From Ignavibacteriaceae bacterium (lineage in GTDB: Bacteria > Bacteroidota > Ignavibacteria > Ignavibacteriales > Ignavibacteriaceae): a stretch of DNA of 11,958 nt. Location of the stretch: positions 1 to 11,958 of the forward strand of contig JALNWB010000124.1 of the NCBI GenBank assembly GCA_023231105.1, read 5' to 3'. Below are positions 1 to 7,015 of this stretch, piece after piece; position 1 is the stretch's first letter; each line of letters opens with the position of its first letter. The position numbers and the translations under genes are program-made. Under the pieces are notes generated by a model. That model made no database searches, was not told the DNA's origin, and was given only the letters and a program-made list of their open reading frames with translations.

Positions 1-1
1 A

Positions 2-1570
2 CAATCTGTTGGAGCAAAAGAGTTGGCAAAAAAAGGAGCGCTGGTAACTAAACTTGAATCTGTAGAAGATGCCGCTTCAATTGATATTATCTGCTTTGAC
101 AAGACCGGGACGATAACACAAAACAAATTATCTGTTGTAGATGCAATTCCAGTTTCCGGAAACAAGATAGAAGATGTTTTAAGGATTGCCGCACTAACAT
201 CACAATCGGAAGGAATGGATTTAATTGATCTTGCTGTTATTGAATTCACTAAAAAATCAGCAATAAGTTTTAACGATTACAAACAAGTATCATATACTCC
301 GTTTGATCCATCCACAAAAAAAACAGAAGCGGTTATTGAAACCGGCGGAAAGCGTTTCAGAGCAGTTAAAGGAGCCGAACAGATGATCCTCTCTCTGTGC
401 CATGATGTAGATAAAGGAACTTTAGATGAAGTAAACAAAATAATAGATGGCTTTTCAAAGAAAGGTTATAGAACGATAGCTGTTGCTAAATCGGGAGGAG
501 ATGATTTAAATAATCTTAAACTTATTGGATTATTGCCAATGTCTGATCCGCCAAGACCGGATTCAAAAACAATGATTGACCAGGCGAGAAGTCATGGTAT
601 AAAACCGATGATGCTTACAGGAGACAGCATTGATATAGCGAAAGAAATTTCCGATGAGGTTGGGATTGGAACTAACATTATACGTATGGCTGATATTAAA
701 GATTTAAGCGCCGATCAACAATTAAAGATAGTTAGTGATTGCAATGGTTTTGCAGAAATATATCCGGAGGACAAATATAAAATCGTGAGTCTCTTGCAAA
801 CAGAAGGACACACAGTTGGAATGACCGGCGACGGAGTTAACGATGCGCCTGCTTTAAAACAAGCGGAACTCGGTATAGCGGTAAGCAATTCAACCGATGT
901 TGCAAAAGCTGCCGCCAGTGTAGTCTTAACCGAATCGGGTATCGGTGTAATCATCGATGCAATAGCGGTGAGCAGACAGACGTATCAGCGAATGCTTACA
1001 TGGGTTATCAATAAAGTTGTCAAGGTTATTGAGTTTACCGTTTTTCTCACCATCGGCTTTTTCTGGCTGCATAATATATTGCTTTCACTTATTGGAATGT
1101 CTTTTCTGGTGATGGCAAATGATTTTGTAAGTATGACCCTTGCAACCGATAACGTAAAAAGTACGAGCAATCCGAATAAGTGGAACGTAAAGAATATTAT
1201 TTTAGCTTCTCTTATTCCGGCGTTATTCTATGTACTTGGAGACATCATTGTAGTTCTGATCGGTATTCATTATTTCCATTTACAGTGGAACGAACTTACT
1301 TCACTCGTTATGTTAAGTTTCATATTCAACAGTCAATTTAGAGTTTTGATCGTTAGAGAAAGAAACCATTTCTGGTCATCGCTTCCGGGTAAAGGATTGT
1401 TAATATCAAGCACCTCCGCAATAGTTGGAATAGCGCTAATAGCTTTATTCGGAATACTTGTTCCATCGCTAAGTCCAGTTATTGTTCTTACCATTTTAGG
1501 ATTATCGGCGCTCTTTGCACTTGTCATCGATTTCCCGAAATATTATTTGTTTAAAAAATTCGGATTATAG
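2..1570 (+). CDS. P-type ATPase, type III (proton-efflux-like), 5'-truncated by window start
   Basis: The frame is open from the window edge with no start codon needed (it reads QSVGAKELAKKGALVT), so the real start lies upstream and the TTG at 23 is not a start. Visible P-type ATPase landmarks are the phosphorylation motif DKTGT (nt 98-112), a KGAEQ nucleotide-domain motif, MLTGDS, and the hinge TGDGVNDAP (nt 824-850). About 240 residues separate DKTGT from the hinge, a compact cytosolic domain like that of H+-ATPases and shorter than in Ca2+-ATPases. Several hydrophobic segments follow. One contains MANDFVSMTLATDNV, whose Asp (nt 1121-1123) aligns with the TM6 Asp needed for proton transport in plant plasma-membrane H+-ATPases. 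The likely role is ATP-driven proton extrusion at the inner membrane. The A-domain and first membrane helices are outside the window. The family is certain; proton specificity is inferred. Confidence 0.9.
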   Translation, partial: QSVGAKELAKKGALVTKLESVEDAASIDIICFDKTGTITQNKLSVVDAIPVSGNKIEDVLRIAALTSQSEGMDLIDLAVIEFTKKSAISFNDYKQVSYTPFDPSTKKTEAVIETGGKRFRAVKGAEQMILSLCHDVDKGTLDEVNKIIDGFSKKGYRTIAVAKSGGDDLNNLKLIGLLPMSDPPRPDSKTMIDQARSHGIKPMMLTGDSIDIAKEISDEVGIGTNIIRMADIKDLSADQQLKIVSDCNGFAEIYPEDKYKIVSLLQTEGHTVGMTGDGVNDAPALKQAELGIAVSNSTDVAKAAASVVLTESGIGVIIDAIAVSRQTYQRMLTWVINKVVKVIEFTVFLTIGFFWLHNILLSLIGMSFLVMANDFVSMTLATDNVKSTSNPNKWNVKNIILASLIPALFYVLGDIIVVLIGIHYFHLQWNELTSLVMLSFIFNSQFRVLIVRERNHFWSSLPGKGLLISSTSAIVGIALIALFGILVPSLSPVIVLTILGLSALFALVIDFPKYYLFKKFGL

Positions 1571-1593
1571 AAAATGAATTATTTACTCACCTA

Positions 1594-1656
1594 AAAGATG
1601 TAGTTCTTTTTTCATCCCTTTGCCCTATTTATTTGAAGCAGTTTAAGAGATAACTT
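1594..1656 (+). promoter_or_regulatory. Conserved promoter/operator element, copy 1
   Basis: The 29-bp block (AAAGATGTAGT, then TCTTTTTTCATCC, then CTTTG) starts at 1594. At fixed offsets follow a weak -35-like TTTATT (1628-1633) and, after 17 bp, a -10-like TAACTT (1651-1656), which extends to TAACTTTG, the Bacteroidota TAnnTTTG form. It lies 50 bp upstream of the start codon at 1706. The same architecture recurs at 4917, 6777 and 8263. Calling it a promoter is inference from conserved spacing. Confidence 0.7.
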
Positions 1657-1705
1657 TGCAAAAGTTAATTGTCTCGTTCGTTTAAACTTAATGAAAGGAA
1701 TAACA

Positions 1706-2137
1706 ATGAAAGCAAGAATAGCTTTTGGATTTATCATTATGATGTTTGTTCTATCCCTCCCGGTAATTGCGGGTGGAAAAGGCGAACTTCAAAAATACTT
1801 CAACGATGCAGCAAATAAAGTGAAAGCTACGGAGAACGCATCTGAGAAGCGTACAATTCTTAATGAATCATTGAAAGATATGTCAAAAGTCTTAAACGTG
1901 GTTCAAAGTTCGCCATTGATTTCGAAAGACGATGGCATTGCCATAGGCCGCATCAAAGCTACGCTTCAGGAGAATCAGGATGAGCTTACCGGTAGCAATG
2001 GTTACCAGCGCGTGTCGGATAATCAACTCAATAACTATTCTAATTACATAGTACAGAATATGGAGCAGGCTGAGACGATAACAATCAGTCTTGTAGCGTT
2101 GCTTCTGATTATTATACTTGTTGTGCTCTTAGTATAA
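1706..2137 (+). CDS. Small exported protein with C-terminal membrane anchor, unknown function
   Basis: This 143-residue protein belongs to no family I recognise. The ATG at 1706 is chosen over the in-frame ATG at 1691, because AAGGA (1695-1699) sits 6 nt ahead of it and the 1691 start would lie across that ribosome site. The N-terminus (MKARIAFGFIIMMFVLSLPVIAGG) is a signal peptide with probable cleavage after VIA. The middle, roughly residues 25-120, is polar, Lys/Glu/Asn-rich and probably helical. The last 20 or so residues (ISLVALLLIIILVVLLV) form one membrane segment reaching the C-terminus. The mature protein would therefore sit in the periplasm with a C-terminal anchor. It is the first gene after promoter element copy 1, and a lipoprotein gene follows 27 bp later, so the two are probably co-transcribed. 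Confidence 0.8.
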   Translation: MKARIAFGFIIMMFVLSLPVIAGGKGELQKYFNDAANKVKATENASEKRTILNESLKDMSKVLNVVQSSPLISKDDGIAIGRIKATLQENQDELTGSNGYQRVSDNQLNNYSNYIVQNMEQAETITISLVALLLIIILVVLLV

Positions 2138-2164
2138 ATTGTTTCTCTAAGAGCGAACATTCAT

Positions 2165-3292
2165 ATGCCAAATCTGGCCAGCCGATTGGTGAAGGATTGC
2201 CTGTGCTCGATGCTTGTCGTGAGCATTTGTTGTGGTGCGCTTTTAATATTACTTGCTTCATGTAGTGCCAACATTCCTTTGCAGCGTAAAGCTCAACAGA
2301 CAGAAGAGAGTGTGCTCGAAGTAAAATATTCAATCGTGTGCGTCATCCACGGTGATGGTGACTATCTCTATCATGACACTAGTGGAAATGAATACAAAGC
2401 AGATGAGGAAGCCCTTGCAGGAGCAATAAAGGTCGCGCAACAAAATCCCAACGCTGAAGTATTCATCTTTCACCAAAAACCAAAGCGACACTTTCTACTC
2501 CTTTTTCCTCTTCAGGATGGAGAGTTCTCTTATTACCGGAACGGACAACTCATAACAAATGAATTGTATTGGCGCGATAGTGAACAATCACATTTTGAAC
2601 ATGAGGTGGAGTTATATCACCACTTCCGTGTGGACAGTCAGCGTGAGATAGTGAGCATGTTCCTTTATTACGGTCACGAAATTCCCGAGTATGGCGGCGC
2701 GGGTTACGATGCATCGTATCCGAATCGGAAGTTCACAATAAAAGACCTTACGATCGGATTGGAAGATTTCACACGTGATTCCGCAAGATTCGACCTTATT
2801 ATACTTTCTACTTGCTTTGGCGGTACACCATACACTATCGGTGCGCTTGGGCCGTTTGCAAAAACAATTATCGCTTCTCCGGAAAATCTTCATTTGTCAT
2901 ATTTCGATCTCAGTTCGCTTGCGCGATTAGAACTAAGAATGCGGGATGGAGATGTACCTACATTTGCGAAAAGATTTGCTCACCAAGCATTTGACCGCCT
3001 GACAACAGATATCCAAACGGCAGTTAGCGTTGTGGTGTATGATGTGGACCGTGTGCAGGAATTCTTACGCTCAGTTCACACGATTTATACTAATAAGCTG
3101 ACCACCTTGAAAGGAGAAACGCCGACCTTTCTGGTAACGATCGAGCACTGCGATTGCGCTGAACTTCCTGCGTATATGCTACCAACAATGCAAGAGGGAG
3201 TAGATATATTTTACCGACCGGCGCACTTTGGGCGATCAAAGCAAAAACAGAACCATTCTGGATGGGAATGCTGGAGGGACATAATCCCTTAG
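2165..3292 (+). CDS. Lipoprotein resembling a caspase-fold (clan CD, C11/C25-like) cysteine peptidase
   Basis: The 375-residue protein starts with a long hydrophobic leader ending in lipobox L30-A-S-C33, so it should be a lipidated envelope protein. A beta-strand-like IVCVIHG near residue 57 opens the domain. A hydrophobic strand then ends in YYGH171E, and 46 residues later another strand reads FDLIILSTC217FGG, followed by TIIASPENLHLSYFD. A His after a strand, then a Cys closing a second strand, then an ASxE-type segment, is the layout of clan CD peptidases such as clostripain and gingipain. This assignment rests on motif reading only: His is followed by Glu rather than the usual Gly. The start at 2165 has no good Shine-Dalgarno, which fits translation coupled to the gene ending 27 bp upstream. 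An internal ATG at 2210 would shorten but keep the lipobox. It could be a non-peptidase relative. Confidence 0.75.
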   Translation: MPNLASRLVKDCLCSMLVVSICCGALLILLASCSANIPLQRKAQQTEESVLEVKYSIVCVIHGDGDYLYHDTSGNEYKADEEALAGAIKVAQQNPNAEVFIFHQKPKRHFLLLFPLQDGEFSYYRNGQLITNELYWRDSEQSHFEHEVELYHHFRVDSQREIVSMFLYYGHEIPEYGGAGYDASYPNRKFTIKDLTIGLEDFTRDSARFDLIILSTCFGGTPYTIGALGPFAKTIIASPENLHLSYFDLSSLARLELRMRDGDVPTFAKRFAHQAFDRLTTDIQTAVSVVVYDVDRVQEFLRSVHTIYTNKLTTLKGETPTFLVTIEHCDCAELPAYMLPTMQEGVDIFYRPAHFGRSKQKQNHSGWECWRDIIP

Positions 3293-3554
3293 CACGGTGA
3301 ACCGCAATGTAAGATGTTTGATGGATGATGGATAAAGGATGATGTAAAAATCATTTTAAAATGGCAAGAATATTTTCAGGACGAATAACTTGAAAGTATA
3401 AATAAATGAGGTTGTTTGATTGAATTAAATGTATTGAAGAATAACGATTTTTGATTTATGAAATTTCTTTTATGTCTTTCTTGTTGTTCTGATCTTTGCA
3501 CGTTAGAAACCCAAAATTTTATCCGTATTAAATTTTTAGAATTATTTAAAGTAA
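3293..3554. other. Intergenic region with GATG-rich tract and 12-bp palindrome
   Basis: No credible gene is seen; a 62-codon minus-strand frame here is low-complexity with no ribosome site. It holds a purine-rich tract of repeated GATG words (3311-3344) and the perfect palindrome CATTTTAAAATG (3352-3363), about 190 bp ahead of the transporter start. The conserved 29-bp promoter block found elsewhere in the window is absent here. Confidence 0.5.
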
Positions 3555-4820
3555 ATGAATACATCTACAAAACTTTCAACACGAATTAAAAAATACTGGC
3601 ATATACTTGGTCCCGGATTGATAACCGGCGCAAGCGATGATGACCCTTCGGGGATTGCAACTTATTCGCAAGCAGGTGCCGGTTTTGGTTTTGCAACTCT
3701 TTGGACCACATTGATCACTTTCCCTCTACTGGCTGCTGTGCAGGAGATGTGTGCGCGGATCGGTATGGTAACAAAAGAGGGATTAACAGGAACACTTAAA
3801 AAAAAATATCCGAAGAGTATTTTATATCTAATGATGGTTTTTAGTTTTCCAGCCATTATACTCAATATAGGAGCTGACCTCCAGGGAATGGGAGCCGTAG
3901 CCAATTTACTTATACCTCGAATTCCAACTTTTGCTTTCAGCATAATTTTTACGAGTTTAATTATTTTCTTTATCATAAAATTTCCATATCAAAAACTTGC
4001 GGCAATATTAAAATGGCTTTGCCTTTCGTTATTATTATATATCATAGTTCCGTTCTTAGTACATGCAGATTGGGGGGAAGTTATGAAAAGTACTTTTATT
4101 CCAACTATTCATTTTAACAAAGCTTTTTTCGAGATACTTGTTGCCATTCTCGGCACTACTATTTCTCCTTACCTGTTTTTTTGGCAAGCCACTATGGAAG
4201 CGGAAGACATCTCACATAACAAGAAAAAAATCATAATCAATAAACGAATTTTAAACGACATGAAGGTGGATATTGATTTCGGAATGTTATTTGCACACAT
4301 TGTTATGTTTTTCATAATTCTCACAACGGGGGCTGTTTTGTATAAGGCGGGTATCAGACAAATTGATACAGTAGGTCAAGCGGCAAAAGCATTAGAACCA
4401 TTGACTGGTAAACTAACTTATTTACTCTTTGCTATCGGTGTACTCGGTACAGGATTTTTAGCAATACCTGTTTTGGCTGGCTCACTTTCTTATATTTTAG
4501 CTGAGACTTTTAATTGGAAGGAAGGATTAGATAAAAAATTTCATGAAGCCAAAGGATTTTACATCACGCTTATCGTGTCACTCCTTGTTGGATTATCACT
4601 AGAATTTCTTGGCATAAGTCCAATACAAGCGCTTATTTACACCGCTGTTTTGTATGGCTTAACTGCGCCGGTAATGATCGCAGTAATTATGCACATTTGT
4701 AACAATAAAAAAGTAATGGGGAAATTTACAAACAAGAGATGGTCAAATGTTCTCGGAACAATAACGCTAATATTGATGAGCGTTGCCGGTGTTGCATTGA
4801 TTTATTTTCAGTTCAAGTAG
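3555..4820 (+). CDS. Nramp-superfamily divalent metal transporter, atypical metal-site motifs
   Basis: This 421-residue, very hydrophobic protein of the Nramp (SLC11, MntH-like) superfamily has about 11 membrane segments. Segment 1 carries GPGLITGASDDD-PSG (D30-P31-S32-G33), where canonical Nramps have DPGN. Segment 6 carries LGTTIS204-P205-Y206, where canonical Nramps have A-T-V-M-P-H. The conserved Asp is kept, but the metal-coordinating Asn and the Met that favours Mn2+/Fe2+ over Ca2+/Mg2+ are replaced by Gly and Ser. The role is probably cation import across the inner membrane, but substrate cannot be assumed to be manganese or iron. It lies alone between intergenic regions, without the conserved promoter block. 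The ATG at 3555 has only a weak ribosome site, but the protein begins at the usual place, about 15 residues before the GPGL motif. Confidence 0.9.
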   Translation: MNTSTKLSTRIKKYWHILGPGLITGASDDDPSGIATYSQAGAGFGFATLWTTLITFPLLAAVQEMCARIGMVTKEGLTGTLKKKYPKSILYLMMVFSFPAIILNIGADLQGMGAVANLLIPRIPTFAFSIIFTSLIIFFIIKFPYQKLAAILKWLCLSLLLYIIVPFLVHADWGEVMKSTFIPTIHFNKAFFEILVAILGTTISPYLFFWQATMEAEDISHNKKKIIINKRILNDMKVDIDFGMLFAHIVMFFIILTTGAVLYKAGIRQIDTVGQAAKALEPLTGKLTYLLFAIGVLGTGFLAIPVLAGSLSYILAETFNWKEGLDKKFHEAKGFYITLIVSLLVGLSLEFLGISPIQALIYTAVLYGLTAPVMIAVIMHICNNKKVMGKFTNKRWSNVLGTITLILMSVAGVALIYFQFK

Positions 4821-4852
4821 AATAACTTAATTTCTCTTTTCAATTTACTATT

Positions 4853-4874
4853 TCGAATACTTTAAAATATTCGA
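4853..4874 (+). repeat. AT-rich inverted repeat after the Nramp-like gene
   Basis: A perfect 7-bp inverted repeat, TCGAATA and TATTCGA, brackets an 8-nt loop 33 bp after the transporter stop codon. It is not followed by a T-run, so it is at best a weak terminator; it could equally be an operator for the downstream unit. Confidence 0.35.
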
Positions 4875-4916
4875 TAATTCACCCTTCATGAGATCAAATT
4901 ACGTTTTGGCTGTTCT

Positions 4917-4979
4917 AAAGATGTAGTCCCTTTTTCATCCCTTTGCCCGATTGAATTTAGAGATTAGCAAAAGTAAATT
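4917..4979 (+). promoter_or_regulatory. Conserved promoter/operator element, copy 2
   Basis: The 29-bp block starts at 4917 and is identical over all 29 positions to copy 4. A -35-like TTGAAT (4951-4956) and a -10-like TAAATT (4974-4979) follow, 17 bp apart. Predicted transcription would start near 4986, giving a leader of roughly 75 nt to the ATG at 5063. It drives the DUF4398/OmpA lipoprotein pair. Confidence 0.75.
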
Positions 4980-5062
4980 ATTTCAAAATTAAAAAGAGTT
5001 TCTCCATTCTTGAATAACAGGAATTGGGAAAACATTACATAATAACTTAAAAGGAGTATTCA

Positions 5063-5443
5063 ATGAAACATATGAACATGACCATATTAGCGGGATGTGT
5101 TCTCTTCGCAGTTGTGATTGCAGGTTGCGGAAGCAGTTCTGTGGTGCTCAATAAAGAAGCGTCCACTTCGGCGATTCGTGCCGCTGAGGAGGTCGGTGCA
5201 TCCGATATTTCCAGCGCATCTCTCTATTTACAACTGGCAAAAGAGGAGTTGGAAAATGCCCAGGGGCTTGCGGAAAAGGGAGAGAAAGAACAAGCTGAGT
5301 CTATGCTGTCTCGTGCCCAAGCCGATGGTGAATTGGCAGTAGCACTCTCTCGCAGTGATACTGACAAGAAGGAAGCAGCAAAAGCGATAGAACGAGTACA
5401 ACAGCTCCGAAAAGATAACCAACTACCTCAAGAAAGGAAGTAA
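5063..5443 (+). CDS. Small DUF4398-like lipoprotein
   Basis: The 126-residue lipoprotein has a short hydrophobic leader ending in lipobox I19-A-G-C22. The rest is a charged, Ala/Glu-rich helical domain (residues 30-115; SASLYLQLAKEELENAQ, then AESMLSRAQADGELAVAL) that matches the pattern of DUF4398 proteins, which pair with OmpA-like lipoproteins. A strong ribosome site AAGGAG (5051-5056) lies 6 nt before the ATG. It is first in a two-gene operon, with a 3-nt gap to the next gene, behind promoter element copy 2. Its exact function is unknown; a periplasmic or outer-membrane structural role beside the peptidoglycan-binding partner is inferred. Confidence 0.88.
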   Translation: MKHMNMTILAGCVLFAVVIAGCGSSSVVLNKEASTSAIRAAEEVGASDISSASLYLQLAKEELENAQGLAEKGEKEQAESMLSRAQADGELAVALSRSDTDKKEAAKAIERVQQLRKDNQLPQERK

Positions 5444-5446
5444 ATT

Positions 5447-6307
5447 ATGAAATCCATGATATATCTAATCACAATAGTATTTGCAGGATTGTTAGTTGGC
5501 TGTGGTGCAAGTATACCTCCAACAGAACTTGTCAACGCGCGTCAAGCTTACCAGCATGCAAGCACAGGCCAAGCAGCACAATTAGTACCGGCAGAGTTGC
5601 ATAAAGCAGAAGCGGCGCTTGCCATTGCCGAGAAAGCTTTCCTGGACGACCCTAAATCATTCCGTACACGTGATCTTGCCTATATTGCAGATCGCAAAGC
5701 CAAGATGGCTGAAGCTTTGGCTATTACCGCTGCTGAAAGTGCAACCGCCGCAAAAGCGAATAAGGATTATCAGGCAACACAGGCTGAGATCGTGAAGAGT
5801 GCAAAGGAAAACCTGGCTGTTTCAGAACGCAACGCTGCACTTAAAACAGAACAACTCGCCGCAGAACAAAAAGCACGTGTTGAAGCCGATAAGAGAGCCG
5901 CTGATGCACAGGCAGCTCTTGCCAAACTTGCAGCCGTTAAGGAAGAAGCTCGCGGACTTGTAATTACACTATCGGGCAGTGTTCTCTTTGCTTCGGGCAA
6001 ATCAGCACTTTTGCCGGCAGCGCAGAATCGGTTAAACCAGGTTGCTGAGGCGCTAATGGCGACTAAAGAACGAAGGCTTACCGTTGAAGGTCATACTGAC
6101 TCGCAGGGTTCTTCCAACTCAAACCAGTCGTTGTCGCAGAGGCGTGCAGATGCAGTGCGTTCGTATCTAATTTCGCGCGGTTACCCAGGTGATCTTATTC
6201 AGGCGCAGGGAATCGGTGAAGATAGACCTGTTGCAGACAATACCAGCGCCGAAGGTCGGGCAAACAATCGTCGAGTAGAGATCATCGTTGATCGTGCTGC
6301 TAAATAG
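5447..6307 (+). CDS. DUF4398-OmpA peptidoglycan-binding lipoprotein
   Basis: The 286-residue protein has a leader ending in lipobox L16-V-G-C19, then a DUF4398-like helical region (about 20-110), an Ala/Lys/Glu-rich coiled coil (about 110-170) and a complete C-terminal OmpA domain (about 171-286). The OmpA domain shows the meso-diaminopimelate-binding pair in GHTD218S and LSQRR233AD, spaced 15 residues as in E. coli OmpA (D271/R286), plus the closing NNRRVEI motif. It should tether the outer membrane to peptidoglycan in a Pal-like way. The ribosome site AAAGGAAG overlaps the end of the upstream gene, and the 3-nt gap implies co-transcription and probably joint function, since both proteins share the helical domain type. 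Confidence 0.93.
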   Translation: MKSMIYLITIVFAGLLVGCGASIPPTELVNARQAYQHASTGQAAQLVPAELHKAEAALAIAEKAFLDDPKSFRTRDLAYIADRKAKMAEALAITAAESATAAKANKDYQATQAEIVKSAKENLAVSERNAALKTEQLAAEQKARVEADKRAADAQAALAKLAAVKEEARGLVITLSGSVLFASGKSALLPAAQNRLNQVAEALMATKERRLTVEGHTDSQGSSNSNQSLSQRRADAVRSYLISRGYPGDLIQAQGIGEDRPVADNTSAEGRANNRRVEIIVDRAAK

Positions 6308-6336
6308 TAGCGGAGTATAAACAAACAACTTGAGAA

Positions 6337-6473
6337 ACGGAAGGTTGTCTCAAAAGTAGTAGAAGTCATTTCGAGCGAAGTCGAGAAATGAGATTTTAAA
6401 CAATAACTTCACTTCGATTTTGCTCAATGTGATTTTATGATTACTTTTGAAACAGCCTCTTCCGTGCTTTTTT
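6337..6473 (+). terminator. Intrinsic terminator split by a REP/MITE-like insert
   Basis: Outer arms ACGGAAG (6337-6343) and CTTCCGT (6459-6465) pair and are followed by GC and six T (6468-6473), the form of an intrinsic terminator for the OmpA operon. The arms are about 115 nt apart because a hairpin-rich element fills the loop. Transcribed as a whole, the arms plus the inner inverted repeat could still fold into one long stem. Confidence 0.55.
6343..6457. repeat. REP/MITE-like inverted-repeat element
   Basis: Its 18-bp ends form an imperfect inverted repeat with three mismatches: GGTTGTCTCAAAAGTAGT (6343-6360) and the complement of ATTACTTTTGAAACAGCC (6440-6457). Inside lie two imperfect palindromes in opposite orientation. 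One is TCATTTCGAGC, GAA, GTCGAGAAATGA (6366-6392). The other, near 6409-6432, reads on the minus strand as TCACATTGAGC, AAAA, TCGAAGTGA. Both resemble the TCATTTCGAGCGAAG-type REP sequences common in bacterial genomes. It has no coding capacity and no clear target duplication. Confidence 0.6.
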
Positions 6474-6776
6474 GTTAGCTACATTTTCCATTTAAGTTTT
6501 TCTTGAAAATTCTACTCTTAAAGAACGATAGAATTACCTATCCGTATTCAAAAGTTAATCCTAGTTGAAAAGTGGATAATATTAAATTGATGAACATCCT
6601 GTTCAATATGAAGAAAGTGAATATTAGTTTTTTGCAAATTAATATTTCAAACTGTTTTTTTAGAAAAATATTTTCGAGTTGAAGTTGAGTTTGTGGTTTG
6701 ATTAGAACTTCGTTGTTAATAAAATATTTATAGGTAGATAGGTCTCATCCGGATAAGTGTCAAATAAACCCAACCA
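6474..6776. other. Intergenic region, AT-rich, no gene seen
   Basis: No coding frame with a start and ribosome site is visible. One AT-only inverted repeat, AATATTA (6620-6626) and TAATATT (6640-6646), precedes a run of seven T (6654-6661), and could be a weak terminator. Nothing else is recognised before promoter element copy 3. Confidence 0.4.
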
Positions 6777-6839
6777 AAAGATGTAGTTCCTTTTTCATCC
6801 TTTTGTACGATTGCTCCGCCACATATCTGTATGTAATTT
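6777..6839 (+). promoter_or_regulatory. Conserved promoter/operator element, copy 3
   Basis: The 29-bp block starts at 6777 (AAAGATGTAGT, then TCCTTTTTCATCC, then TTTTG). The -35-like TTGCTC (6811-6816) and -10-like TAATTT (6834-6839) sit 17 bp apart. Predicted transcription starts near 6846, about 170 nt before the ATG at 7016, a longer leader than at the other copies. This placement also rules out a start at 6803 for the next gene. Confidence 0.7.
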
Positions 6840-7015
6840 ATAATCGGATTTTAGTAGAGATTCCATTATTAAGTTATTTACAATTGGCATTTTTTTTAGA
6901 CTTAACAAATAATTCAGAAAATTTATACCGGGAAAAATTTCTGCTATTACAGCAAACCACTTGTTGCTTTATGTGTCAAGTCTATTTTTTAATTAAACAA
7001 TTAGGAGCGAATACC

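Noticed and set aside
23..25. TTG as the start of the P-type ATPase
   Set aside because: The frame stays open to nucleotide 2 with family-typical residues (GAKELAKKGALV), and the A-domain and first helices are missing, so the gene is cut by the window edge.
1594..1622. The 29-bp block as a riboswitch or small RNA
   Set aside because: It lies upstream of the predicted -10 box at constant distance, so it should not be in the transcript, and it has little stable secondary structure.
3311..3344. GATG-rich tract as a tandem repeat or CRISPR-like array
   Set aside because: The units are irregular and short with no conserved spacers; it is a low-complexity purine-rich stretch. No CRISPR array is present in the window.
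3470..3531. A fifth copy of the conserved promoter block before the Nramp-like gene
   Set aside because: Only CTTTG and a loose TATTAA at a similar offset match; the AAAGATGTAGT and TTTTTCATCC parts are absent.
3376..3564. Minus-strand 62-codon frame before the Nramp-like gene
   Set aside because: It is low-complexity, Asn/Ser/Phe-rich, has no ribosome site or recognisable domain, and overlaps the start of the transporter gene.
6803..7015. N-terminal extension of the FN3 lipoprotein
   Set aside because: The extension precedes the predicted -10 box, encodes a non-typical sequence, and would bury the lipoprotein signal; the ATG at 7016 has AGGAG at good spacing and a lipobox at Cys18.
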